A DNA stretch of 64,000 nucleotides from UKL13-2 sp031414695 (GTDB lineage: Bacteria; Pseudomonadota; Gammaproteobacteria; Burkholderiales; Usitatibacteraceae), in contig JANNWG010000074.1 in NCBI GenBank assembly GCA_031414695.1, positions 57,287-121,286 on the forward strand. The letters run 5' to 3'. Numbering within the stretch: the stretch's first letter is position 1; every line of letters begins with the position of its first letter. The position numbers and the translations under genes are program-made. The notes below the pieces were generated by a model. The model ran no database searches, was not told where the DNA came from, and worked only from the letters and a program-made list of their open reading frames with translations. Shown here piece by piece: positions 17,290-25,245 of this stretch.

Positions 17290-17477
17290 GGACTTCTCCT
17301 GAAGATATTATTTTTTATCCGCACGGAATGAAATGCTAAAAAGCAGCGCGTACGTATTCGTTAAAACCAGACCAGTTTACTACCAGTGATTAAAATAATG
17401 GATTCAAATTTAGGCTGTTGTTGTACAAATGCCACGCTTAGCGCGCGGCTTCAACAATTGTTAAAACACAATCAATT

Positions 17478-17530
17478 ACGGGCATCTTCAAGCATTAATG
17501 CTTGAAGATGCCCGTCAATAAAGGAGTTTA
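17478..17530 (+). repeat. Hairpin repeat with CAATA tail, best-preserved copy
   Basis: 17478-17515 is a perfect 38-bp palindrome, with 19-bp arms beginning ACGGGCATCTTCAAGCATT. It is followed by CAATAAAGGAGTTTA. The tail ends 5 bp from the stop of the reverse-strand kinase gene. Related copies occur at 21677, 27011, 54890 and 63675, with degenerate ones at 7991 and 25016. It may also act as the kinase gene's 3' hairpin, although no T-run follows. The rest of 17290-17535 is the receptor's upstream region. Confidence 0.9.
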
Positions 17531-17535
17531 TGTAA

Positions 17536-18825
17536 TTATTGCTTAACTTGTGCTAGTACTTCGGATGTCCACGCCAAGCGCTCAATCAAGGTTTTGAGGA
17601 ATACGCGGTTAAAACGTAATTGGCAGGCATCGGATAGTTGTTCGAGCTGTACGTCTTGGATTTTAAGTAGCTGAACTTCGGAAACCGCCGTGATGGAGGC
17701 GGTGCGGCGTGCTTTATCACCGGAAAGGTAGGCCATCTCGCCAAAGCAGTCTCCTTCTTTGAGCACGTTTAATAATTTGCTGTCTTTCATCACCTTGACT
17801 TGGCCTGCAACAATAATAAAAAACGCATGGCCTACATCACCTTCGAGCAGTAAATGATTTTCGCGCCCGTGGTTTTCCCAAATGGCACCGCGCAAGACTT
17901 CCCATAATTCGGAGTCGCGAAAGTCTTTAAAAAACGTTAGTTTTCTGAGCGCGTTAAATTTTTCAGCTGATGATATTTCGAATGAATATTTTTCGAGCTG
18001 CGGAAAGGTATCCGCCAAATCGCGTGCCATTGCGTACCAAGCGGGGTAGCGTTTAGCGGGGTCACGTGCCATGGCAAGGCCAACAATTTTAACGAGCTCC
18101 ACTGGTAAATCAGGGCGAATAGTCTCAATTGGTATCGGCTCTTCATTCAAAATTTTATTGATCATCGAGACTGAATTTGACGCCTGATACGGTAGTCGTC
18201 CCGCGAGCAGCTCGTACATCGTAACGCCGAGTGAATAAATATCAGTCTGAACGGAGGGAGGCTCTTCGTTAATTTGCTCAGGCGCCATATAGGCAGGCGA
18301 GCCGACGAAGCCATCAATTTGGGTGTGCGTGGCTTGCGAAATCTGCGCGGTACCAAAATCAGAAATTTTGATGTCATCACGGTCGGATAACAAAATATTG
18401 GCAGCTTTAATATCGCGGTGAATCACACCATTTTGAAACGCGTAATCGAGTGCGCGACAGATTTTGAAAATCAGCAGCACGGCTTGTCGCACCGGAAGTA
18501 GGTTTGTCTCCGTGCAGAATTTTTTTAGGCAGCCGCCGGCCACGTATTCCATCACAATATATTGCTGCTCGCCTTCCACCACGGCGTCATACACGGCCAC
18601 AATATTGGGGTGCGAAAGTTTGCCTACTAAGGCGGCTTCGTTTAGAAACAATTTTTCAAATCGACGTGCTTCTTCAGGGCTGGCTGTATCGTCTTTGACT
18701 TGGACTTTGATGGCAACCTTGCGATCGTTAAATACGTCCTCACCGAGATAGACGACAGCAGTCGCCCCGCGCCCAAGCTCAGACAATATTTCATATTTGC
18801 CAATCCTAGTGGGACGATTATGCAT
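17536..18825 (-). CDS. Ser/Thr protein kinase with C-terminal cNMP-binding domain
   Basis: A 429-residue cytosolic protein. The Hanks-type kinase domain (about 8-265) has every key motif: LGRGATAVVYLGED, VAIKVQ lysine, IHRDIKAANILLS, DFGTAQ and SPAYMAPEQ. A cyclic-nucleotide-binding domain (about 290-415) follows, with the phosphate cassette GDCFGEMAYLSGDKARRTAS. Its conserved Glu and Arg are both present, so it should be able to bind cAMP or cGMP. No membrane segment is seen, unlike PknB-type receptors. This suggests a soluble kinase gated by cyclic nucleotide, an inference from domain order. No PP2C phosphatase or FHA gene is adjacent. The start ATG at 18825 begins MHNRPTRIGKYEIL. Confidence 0.94.
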   Translation of the reverse strand: MHNRPTRIGKYEILSELGRGATAVVYLGEDVFNDRKVAIKVQVKDDTASPEEARRFEKLFLNEAALVGKLSHPNIVAVYDAVVEGEQQYIVMEYVAGGCLKKFCTETNLLPVRQAVLLIFKICRALDYAFQNGVIHRDIKAANILLSDRDDIKISDFGTAQISQATHTQIDGFVGSPAYMAPEQINEEPPSVQTDIYSLGVTMYELLAGRLPYQASNSVSMINKILNEEPIPIETIRPDLPVELVKIVGLAMARDPAKRYPAWYAMARDLADTFPQLEKYSFEISSAEKFNALRKLTFFKDFRDSELWEVLRGAIWENHGRENHLLLEGDVGHAFFIIVAGQVKVMKDSKLLNVLKEGDCFGEMAYLSGDKARRTASITAVSEVQLLKIQDVQLEQLSDACQLRFNRVFLKTLIERLAWTSEVLAQVKQ

Positions 18826-19020
18826 CTTGCAGGGATCCTGTTTTTGTTTTTGCCGACATTGCCATTATTGAAATAGCTGTGGAAGCAATGTTCGGATTAG
18901 TATAGTTTTTAACATATGGCGGTTTTTATTTCAGCATGAACCAATTTGCTAACATTTTCATGAGTTTAGCTGAAACTGTTAAAGGAAAATAGACTTTTTT
19001 TGTCTAGTTTCTTGACATTT

Positions 19021-20115
19021 CTAGGCTAATAGTTGTGTCGCTACTTTTTCAAACCCTCCCACATCTATAGCGCGCAAGATGGCTGTTTTGGCATCAGCCA
19101 AGTGTTGGTAATTGCGAAACATTGATTTGCTATATGCCGGGTCGTAATGGGCGACTAATAAATCACGAATAAGCGCATCGAAATCGCCACGATTAACCGC
19201 GTCATGCCAAGTCGTAATTTTTTCGTTTGCATGCATTGAGGCTAGACAATCAAGCTTGTAGTGAAGCAATGTCGGGTTAGCGATTAAGTGTGCGTACTCT
19301 TCGCGCAACAGCGGCAGACGGAGCGTATCGTCGGTATCGAGCACGACGCATTGCCCTGTCCACATTTGTGTCATGAGTGCATCGGGTAATTGCAGGCGGC
19401 CAATTTTTTTACTTTCGGCTTCAACATAGATGGGTTTAGTCGTCTCAAAATTGCTGAGCGCGTGCCAAATCAGTGACTCAAACATTTTTTGCGAGGGCTG
19501 CGGCGTATCAGGATGGTCGCCCAAGACCGAGCCCTTGTGTTCAGCCAATGCTTCAAGGTCTAGTGTTTGCGCGCCGTTTGCGGCAATGGCCTGTAACAAA
19601 CGGCTTTTGCCAGAGCCTGTTTTGCCGCAAATAGCGATAAATTGAAATTGGCGAGGTAGTATCATCAATGCTCTAACTAAGCTCGCACGCCAGTACTTGT
19701 AGCCGCCATCGAGTTGCTGTGCGTCCCAGCCGATTTGACGAAAAATATGCGTCATCGCAGCAGAGCGAGCACCACCACGCCAGCAATAAATCAGCGGCTG
19801 CCATTTTTTGGGTTTATCGTGGAATTGGTTTTCTAAAATTGCGGCGATATTTTTGGCTACCATTGCCGCGCCAACTTTTTTAGCATCAAAGCTGGTCGTT
19901 TGCTTGTAACGAGTACCGACGATGACACGCTCTTCATTGCTCAGCACAGGGCAATTTAGCGCCCCAGGAATATGGTCAAGCGCAAACTCAAGCGGGGTGC
20001 GAACATCAATGATGGTGTCAAACTTGCGCAAATTCATGTCTTGCAAGGTGTGCTTGCCAAGATTGAGTCGTAAATGTGGCGTTAATGCAGCTACATCTGA
20101 AGCGGGCATATCCAT
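19021..20115 (-). CDS. mnmH: tRNA 2-selenouridine synthase
   Basis: MnmH (SelU, YbbB) replaces sulfur with selenium at the wobble uridine of certain tRNAs, using selenophosphate. The 364 residues are a normal length. The N-terminal rhodanese domain has the catalytic cysteine in IYCWRGGARSAAM, and the C-terminal P-loop domain has ICGKTGSGKSRLL. DVRTPLEFALDHIPGALNCP is also typical. It begins with ATG directly after the tesA stop codon (TAA ATG), so the two are co-transcribed. In E. coli, ybbB lies near the same tesA-ybbA-ybbP group. The selenophosphate supplier SelD is not in the window, so its presence elsewhere is expected but untested. Confidence 0.96.
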   Translation of the reverse strand: MDMPASDVAALTPHLRLNLGKHTLQDMNLRKFDTIIDVRTPLEFALDHIPGALNCPVLSNEERVIVGTRYKQTTSFDAKKVGAAMVAKNIAAILENQFHDKPKKWQPLIYCWRGGARSAAMTHIFRQIGWDAQQLDGGYKYWRASLVRALMILPRQFQFIAICGKTGSGKSRLLQAIAANGAQTLDLEALAEHKGSVLGDHPDTPQPSQKMFESLIWHALSNFETTKPIYVEAESKKIGRLQLPDALMTQMWTGQCVVLDTDDTLRLPLLREEYAHLIANPTLLHYKLDCLASMHANEKITTWHDAVNRGDFDALIRDLLVAHYDPAYSKSMFRNYQHLADAKTAILRAIDVGGFEKVATQLLA

Positions 20116-20793
20116 TTATTTTCTCGCGATCACATTAGCGGGCTGCATCAACGTGCGCTCTACCACGGGCAGGACATTGGCCAATATGCGCGGCTGCGCG
20201 GCGGCAGTGGGGTGCAATCGGTCCGGCTGAAAATTATCTAAACTTTCGGCGATGCCATCGAGTAAAAATGGCACGATCGGCAACTTTTGCTCGGTCGCTA
20301 GGTTCGCAAATGTATTCTTAAACGCGTTCGCGTATGCAATGCCGTAATTTGGCGGAATTTGTATGCCAACAATAATTGCGCGCGCATTTGCGCTGCGAAT
20401 TTCACTGAGCATCCTGACTAAATTTTTTCGCATTTCAACTACGGGTAAGCCGCGTAGCCCGTCATTGGCACCTAATGCAACTAAGACGATATTTGGTTTG
20501 TGGCGTGCTAAATCAGTCTTAATTCGACTTGCGCCGCCTGTTGTAGTCTCGCCAGATATGCTGGCATTGACCACCGTCACATTTTTATCCGCGAGCTTGA
20601 CTTGCATTAAATTTACCCAACCTTGGCTGGGGTTAATGCCATAAGCCGCCGCGAGACTATCGCCATAGACCATTATTTTTTGATTAGATTTGTTATCAGC
20701 CGCTAATGCTGGGAACGCAATGACAAATGCTGCTGTCACAATGACTAAATAACGCTGTAATTTCACAAAAAAACTCCTTTTAATCACTAGCAA
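20116..20793 (-). CDS. tesA: Periplasmic multifunctional esterase/thioesterase TesA-like
   Basis: A 225-residue SGNH hydrolase that splits acyl esters and thioesters, normally in the periplasm. The signal peptide (YLVIVTAAFVIAFPALAA) ends near residue 32. The four SGNH blocks are present: GDSLAAAYGI with the catalytic serine, the glycine block in ASISGETTTGG, ALGANDGLRG, and the Asp/His pair in DRLHPTAAAQ. The gene is divergent from ybbA, as in many proteobacteria, and mnmH follows with no gap. The start ATG at 20793 has AAAAGGAGT just upstream, a good ribosome-binding site. Substrate range cannot be told from sequence. Confidence 0.93.
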   Translation of the reverse strand: MLVIKRSFFVKLQRYLVIVTAAFVIAFPALAADNKSNQKIMVYGDSLAAAYGINPSQGWVNLMQVKLADKNVTVVNASISGETTTGGASRIKTDLARHKPNIVLVALGANDGLRGLPVVEMRKNLVRMLSEIRSANARAIIVGIQIPPNYGIAYANAFKNTFANLATEQKLPIVPFLLDGIAESLDNFQPDRLHPTAAAQPRILANVLPVVERTLMQPANVIARK

Positions 20794-20871
20794 CTCATAA
20801 TGTTGGCTAACTAGCCGTTAACAACAACATCAACAACAACATCGTCATCAACATTGACATAAAACCACAAC

Positions 20872-21651
20872 ATGACCCTAATCCATTCGAGTGAAGCCGT
20901 GCACTCACAGTTCAATCCTGCCGACAATGTAGCTGATAGCATTTCACAAGATACAAAATCCGTCGATGTCAGTCACGCATTATCCAACGATGTCATCCGT
21001 GTTACCAATGTCACCAAACGCGTGACGACGTCAGATGGAACACTAACAATTGTCAATAACGCTAATTTTACGGTACACCGAGGCGAAGCAGTCGCGGTAG
21101 TTGGCGCTTCTGGCTCGGGTAAATCCACATTGCTTGGCATCATGGCGGGCCTCGATACGCCGACTGAGGGCGATGTATCGATCAATGGTGAAAGTTTGTT
21201 TAGGCTCGATGAAGATGGACGCGCCAAACTTCGCGGTCGGTTGGTTGGCTTCGTGTTTCAATCATTCCAATTATTGCCTTCGTTAACGGCGCTAGAAAAC
21301 GTGATGTTGCCATTAGAGCTCGCAGGTGTTGCCGATGCGCGTGAGCGCGCGTTGGTGATTTTAGAGCGCGTTGGTTTACAGGCGCGGGTAAAACATTATC
21401 CGAAACAACTCTCCGGTGGTGAGCAACAGCGCGTTGCCATTGCGCGCGCGTTTGTGACGGCACCAAAGCTATTATTTGCCGATGAACCCACTGGTAATTT
21501 AGACGCCAAAACAGGCCGCGCCATGATCGATTTATTGTTCACACTGAATCGGGAAAGTGGCACTACGCTGATTTTAGTCACACATGATTTATCACTTGCG
21601 GCACGTTGTGGGCGACGACTGACCATCGATGAAGGCGTAGTGACGGAGTAG
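20872..21651 (+). CDS. ybbA: ABC transporter ATPase YbbA-like
   Basis: A 259-residue ATPase of the MacB/LolD subfamily. It has Walker A GASGSGKSTLL, Q-loop VFQSFQLLPSL, signature LSGGEQQRVAIARA, Walker B LLFADEPTGNLD and the H-loop LVTHD. The N-terminal 35 or so residues are extra compared with typical members and poorly conserved (SSEAVHSQFNPADNVADSIS). A later start is therefore possible, but none is obviously better before VIRVTNVTKRV. It pairs with the following permease, as in the conserved ybbA-ybbP unit. That unit is thought to work in envelope lipid or lipoprotein handling beside TesA. A hairpin repeat separates it from the permease gene, which may affect co-transcription. Confidence 0.94.
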   Translation: MTLIHSSEAVHSQFNPADNVADSISQDTKSVDVSHALSNDVIRVTNVTKRVTTSDGTLTIVNNANFTVHRGEAVAVVGASGSGKSTLLGIMAGLDTPTEGDVSINGESLFRLDEDGRAKLRGRLVGFVFQSFQLLPSLTALENVMLPLELAGVADARERALVILERVGLQARVKHYPKQLSGGEQQRVAIARAFVTAPKLLFADEPTGNLDAKTGRAMIDLLFTLNRESGTTLILVTHDLSLAARCGRRLTIDEGVVTE

Positions 21652-21676
21652 AAAAATAGTTAAAACACGACTATCT

Positions 21677-21730
21677 ACGGACACCTTGAAGCATAAATGC
21701 TCGTAAATGCACGCCAATAAATGACTTTAC
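21677..21730 (+). repeat. Hairpin repeat between ybbA and ybbP
   Basis: This copy aligns with the 17478 repeat over its whole length (ACGGACACCTTGAAGCATAA, then ...CACGCCAATAAATGACTTTAC), but its stem is imperfect. It fills nearly the entire 80-bp gap between two genes expected to form one operon, ending just before the ybbP start. The remaining bases of the gap show no promoter I trust. Confidence 0.8.
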
Positions 21731-21731
21731 T

Positions 21732-24287
21732 ATGAATAAATTTTCACTTGCGCTAAAACTTTTGCGCCGCAACGCCAATGCCACTGAGGCGCGCGTGCTG
21801 CTGGCGGCGCTGCTCATTGCGGTGGCAAGCGTCACCACGGTAGCGTTTTTTGCTGATCGAGTTGAATCCGCACTCAATCGTCAAGCCAATGAATTAATCG
21901 CTGCCGATATATTAATATCCAGTAGCAAACCGATTGATATGCGTTTCAAGACCGAGGCGGAGCGCCTAAACCTAACCACCGCTGAGACGACCTCATTTCC
22001 AAGTATGGTGTCGGCGCCACTACCGGAGGCACAAGAGGCACTAGCGTCAAAAGAGCAGTCAGATTCGTCGAATACGTCTGAGGCGAAAGGCGTGAGCCTT
22101 GCGGATTTGAAAGCGGTCACCGCGGGCTTCCCGTTGCGCGGCAAATTACGCATTGCCGATGGGCCAGATTTGCCTGATCGTGATGCAGTAGGTATTCCTA
22201 AACCAGGTAGCGTGTGGGTAGCCGCACCGCTGTTATCGCGTATTAATGTCAATGTTGGCGACAAACTCAAAGTGGGCGCGATCACGCTCATCATTGATCA
22301 CATCATTACCAAAGAACCCGATAACGTATTGGATTATTTTGGCTTAGCACCACGCGTGATGTTTAATAAAGCCGATCTTGCCGCCACACAATTAATACAG
22401 GTCGGCAGCCGCCAAACTTATACCTACCTGGTGGCCGGGGAACGTGCAAATGCGGATGCATTTATTGCTACATTCAAGGGTAAGTTATTGCGCGGTGAAC
22501 GGCTAGAAACAGTTCGCGATGCGCGTAGTGAAGTGCGTGTGGCGCTGGAGCGCGCGCAACGCTTTTTGGGCTTAGCCGCGCTACTTTCGGTGGTGCTCGC
22601 CTCGGTCGCGGTGGCGTTAGCCGCGCGTCGATTCTCCATACGCCAGCTAGATAGTGCGGCGATGATGCGCTGCCTTGGCGCATCGCAAACGGATATTTTT
22701 ATGCTGAATTTTTGGCAATTTATCGTATTGGGTTTATTTGCTTGTGTATTGGGCACCGCCGCAGGCTATGCCGCGCAGGCGGGCCTGACCGCATTGCTTA
22801 CCAGCTTTTTTACCGTGGCCTTGCCGATGCCGACTTTCATGCCTGCGCTGCAAGGGCTCGCCATCGGCATGGTGCTGTTACTTGGCTTTACCTTGCCACC
22901 GTTATTGTCGCTACGCAGTGTGCCGACGCTGCGCGTTTTACGGCGCGATGTTGATCCATTTGATGGCGTAGCAACATTCGCCTACTTTTTGGGCTTTGTC
23001 ACACTTGCGGCACTGATTATTTGGCGCTCTGGCGATATAAAACTCGGCAGTATTGCTGTCGGTGGATTTGTTATCGCGTTGGCTGTTGCATTAGTCGCGG
23101 GCTGGGTGCTAATTCAATTCGCCGCAAGCCTACGCGGTGCGGCAACTGGCTCATGGCGATACGGTATTGCCAATATGAAACGTCGAACCGGTGCGAGCTT
23201 GGTGCAAATCATGGCACTGGGTTTAGGCATCATGGCGATGCTGCTATTGACTCTTGTGCGAACAGATTTGATTTCGCGTTGGCAAGGTTCCGTTAGTGAG
23301 ACCATGCCGAATCGGTTCGTTATCAATATTCAAGGCGACCAACTAAGCGCCGTACGCGCGTATTTCGCAGAACGCAAAATGACAACGCCTGATCTATACC
23401 CGATGATTCGTGGCCGCTTAGTGGCCATTGGCGATAAAACGGTTTCACAATTAGGCTTTACCGAGGAGCGTGCAAAACGCTTGGCTGAGCGTGAATTTAA
23501 TTTGTCGTGGTCTGAAACAATACAATCGGATAACAAAATTGTCTCTGGCAAATTTTGGGATGCGGCTGACCCAACGCCACAATTTTCAGTTGAAGAAGGC
23601 ATCGCCAAAACCCTTAATATCAAACTCGGTGACACGCTTACCTACGATGTGGCCGGCTCACGCTTTAGCGCAAAAGTCACGAGCTTACGTAAAGTCGAGT
23701 GGGATTCATTTAAGGCTAACTTTTTTGTTATTGCGAATCGCGGTGTCATTGATAGCTATCCCGCCAGCTATATCACCAGCTTTCACTTGAAACCGGGCAA
23801 CGAAGCTGTGGTAAATGGCTTGGTACGACAATTTCCAAATTTATCCGTGATTGATTTAACTGCCATCATGAATCAAGTCCGCACCATAACAAACCAAGTC
23901 GCCAATGCGGTTTCATTTGTATTTTTGTTTGCACTTGCCGCGGGCTTAGTGGTGCTGTATGCCGCCATTGCCACCACCCAAGATGAGCGTGTATTTGATG
24001 CTGCCGTAATGCGAACCCTCGGTGCCAATCGACGTCAAATGGTGGTGCTACAGCTGGCTGAATTTTTAGCCATTGGCCTACTTGCCGGGCTCATCGCCAC
24101 TATCGGCGCGATGAGTTTAGCGGCCGTACTGTCAGACCGCGTACTCAATGTGCCGTATGTGATTAACTGGTGGATACCTGTTATCGGCATTCTTGGCGGC
24201 GGACTTGGGATTGCGGTGGCAGGTTTAATTGGTACCCGCAAAGCAGTGGATTCGCCACCGTTAGCGACAATACGTGGGTTAGCTTAA
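21732..24287 (+). CDS. ybbP: FtsX-type ABC transporter permease YbbP-like
   Basis: An 851-residue inner-membrane permease with ten or so membrane segments. The layout matches YbbP: an N-terminal helix (AALLIAVASVTTVAFFADRV), a large periplasmic domain (about 45-265), a first FtsX helix bundle (about 275-430), further helices near 445-520, a second periplasmic region (about 535-735), and a C-terminal FtsX bundle (about 735-850) containing DAAVMRTLGANRRQM. The duplicated MacB-like arrangement is typical. It should work with YbbA. Together with the adjacent tesA this suggests envelope lipid or precursor transport, which is family inference. The ATG at 21732 follows the hairpin repeat directly, with only weak Shine-Dalgarno potential. 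Confidence 0.93.
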   Translation: MNKFSLALKLLRRNANATEARVLLAALLIAVASVTTVAFFADRVESALNRQANELIAADILISSSKPIDMRFKTEAERLNLTTAETTSFPSMVSAPLPEAQEALASKEQSDSSNTSEAKGVSLADLKAVTAGFPLRGKLRIADGPDLPDRDAVGIPKPGSVWVAAPLLSRINVNVGDKLKVGAITLIIDHIITKEPDNVLDYFGLAPRVMFNKADLAATQLIQVGSRQTYTYLVAGERANADAFIATFKGKLLRGERLETVRDARSEVRVALERAQRFLGLAALLSVVLASVAVALAARRFSIRQLDSAAMMRCLGASQTDIFMLNFWQFIVLGLFACVLGTAAGYAAQAGLTALLTSFFTVALPMPTFMPALQGLAIGMVLLLGFTLPPLLSLRSVPTLRVLRRDVDPFDGVATFAYFLGFVTLAALIIWRSGDIKLGSIAVGGFVIALAVALVAGWVLIQFAASLRGAATGSWRYGIANMKRRTGASLVQIMALGLGIMAMLLLTLVRTDLISRWQGSVSETMPNRFVINIQGDQLSAVRAYFAERKMTTPDLYPMIRGRLVAIGDKTVSQLGFTEERAKRLAEREFNLSWSETIQSDNKIVSGKFWDAADPTPQFSVEEGIAKTLNIKLGDTLTYDVAGSRFSAKVTSLRKVEWDSFKANFFVIANRGVIDSYPASYITSFHLKPGNEAVVNGLVRQFPNLSVIDLTAIMNQVRTITNQVANAVSFVFLFALAAGLVVLYAAIATTQDERVFDAAVMRTLGANRRQMVVLQLAEFLAIGLLAGLIATIGAMSLAAVLSDRVLNVPYVINWWIPVIGILGGGLGIAVAGLIGTRKAVDSPPLATIRGLA

Positions 24288-24291
24288 TTCA

Positions 24292-24320
24292 TTGACAGTA
24301 ATGCAAATTTGCATTATCTT
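24292..24320 (+). promoter_or_regulatory. Promoter with palindromic operator for the vapBC-type pair
   Basis: TTGACA (24292-24297) and TATCTT (24315-24320) are 17 bp apart. The spacer holds a perfect 16-bp palindrome AATGCAAATTTGCATT (24300-24315) that touches the -10 box. This is the expected layout for autorepression of a toxin-antitoxin operon by its AbrB-like antitoxin. Confidence 0.65.
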
Positions 24321-24354
24321 GAAGCTGACTTAAATTAATTGCGAGCAAACTGAT

Positions 24355-24606
24355 ATGACGATATTGACCGTAACCGAACGTGGACAAGTTACCTTTAAAA
24401 AAGATGTCTTGAAACATTTAGGCATTCTGCCTGGCGAAAAAATTGAACTCGACTTATTACCCGATGGCCGTGGAATGCTAAAGGCAGCAAAACCTAGCGG
24501 CACGATAGATGGTTTTATTGGCTTACTCAAAGGGCAAACTAAAATAATCGCCACCATTGATGAAATAAATGCGGCTACTGCAAATGGTTGGGCGGGCAAG
24601 CGTTGA
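24355..24606 (+). CDS. AbrB/SpoVT-fold antitoxin
   Basis: An 83-residue protein whose first 45 residues form a swapped-hairpin AbrB domain. TVTERGQVTFKKDVLKHLGI is followed by LPGEKIELDLLPDGRGMLKA. The C-terminal half (TIDGFIGLLKGQTKIIATID) should wrap the toxin. It overlaps the toxin gene start, as antitoxins of VapB type usually do. The DNA-binding domain and the palindrome in its promoter fit autoregulation. I treat it as the antitoxin because of the PIN-domain gene directly downstream. Confidence 0.88.
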   Translation: MTILTVTERGQVTFKKDVLKHLGILPGEKIELDLLPDGRGMLKAAKPSGTIDGFIGLLKGQTKIIATIDEINAATANGWAGKR

Positions 24607-25001
24607 ATATCACCATTGACACCAATATCCTCATCCGTGCTGTCGTAAATGATGATCCTAAGCAAGCAAGAGCTGCCGCCAAGCTGCTGAAAGATGCTGA
24701 GCGCATCGCCATTCCATTGCCCTGTCTTTGTGAATTAGTTTGGGTGCTATTCGCGGTTTATCAATTTGAACGCGACAAAGTGGCAGCTGCAATACGCGCC
24801 TTACTCTCCACCGCAAATGTAGAAATGAACCGCACGGCAGTAGAGGCAGGATTGGCTGTGTTGGACGCTGGTGGCGATTTTGCTGATGGTGTCATTGCTT
24901 TTGAAGGGCGCTGGCTTGGCGGTGAGACATTTGTTTCTTTCGATAAGAAAGCCGTGTCGTTGTTATTAGCGGCTGGACACTCAGCGCGCGTACTATCCTA
25001 G
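24603..25001 (+). CDS. PIN-domain toxin (VapC-type)
   Basis: A 132-residue PIN-domain ribonuclease toxin. The acidic residues are in ITIDTNILIRAVVNDD, CLCELVWVL (Glu) and GGDFADGVIAFEG (Asp), with a final SFDKKA. I chose a TTG at 24603, overlapping the antitoxin stop as TTGA. An upstream TTG at 24588 would add five residues (MGGQA) with no family support. The VapC-type assignment rests on the PIN motifs and the AbrB-like partner. Its stop codon TAG lies inside the left end of a MITE-like element starting at 24997, so its last residues may have been reset by that insertion. Target RNA unknown. Confidence 0.88.
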   Translation: MNITIDTNILIRAVVNDDPKQARAAAKLLKDAERIAIPLPCLCELVWVLFAVYQFERDKVAAAIRALLSTANVEMNRTAVEAGLAVLDAGGDFADGVIAFEGRWLGGETFVSFDKKAVSLLLAAGHSARVLS

Positions 25002-25230
25002 AAACGGCAGTTGACCGCTGAAGTTGCTTGAAAAAGCGCATGCATAAAGGAGTTTAGTGAATTACATCGCTCACCAATATGGTTACTCACGCTACGGGTG
25101 CGATTGCACATTTTTCAAACTCGCTGGCGGCGTTGCTTCTCCTTGCAGGATAAGGCCTGCTGCGTCGTCGCGCCTTGCCAGAGAGTCCGAAAAACGCACA
25201 CTCACACCCGTCCAACTGCCGTTTCTAGGA
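24997..25230. repeat. 234-bp MITE-like element with 18-bp inverted ends
   Basis: TCCTAGAAACGGCAGTTG (24997-25014) and its perfect inverse CAACTGCCGTTTCTAGGA (25213-25230) bound a non-coding 234-bp unit. No credible gene lies inside. Near the left end, 25016-25060 (TGCTTGAAAAAGCGCATGC, then ATAAAGGAGTTTAGTGAATT) resembles the second half of the 17478 hairpin repeat. No target duplication is obvious. The element occupies the whole gap between the VapC-type toxin and the permease gene and supplies the toxin's stop codon. The size and termini fit a non-autonomous transposable element. Confidence 0.75.
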
Positions 25231-25245
25231 TTAAAAATTAAATGT

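Noticed and set aside
20820..20843. Two AACAACAACATC units upstream of ybbA
   Set aside because: A low-complexity repeat that can arise by chance; no promoter or operator context seen.
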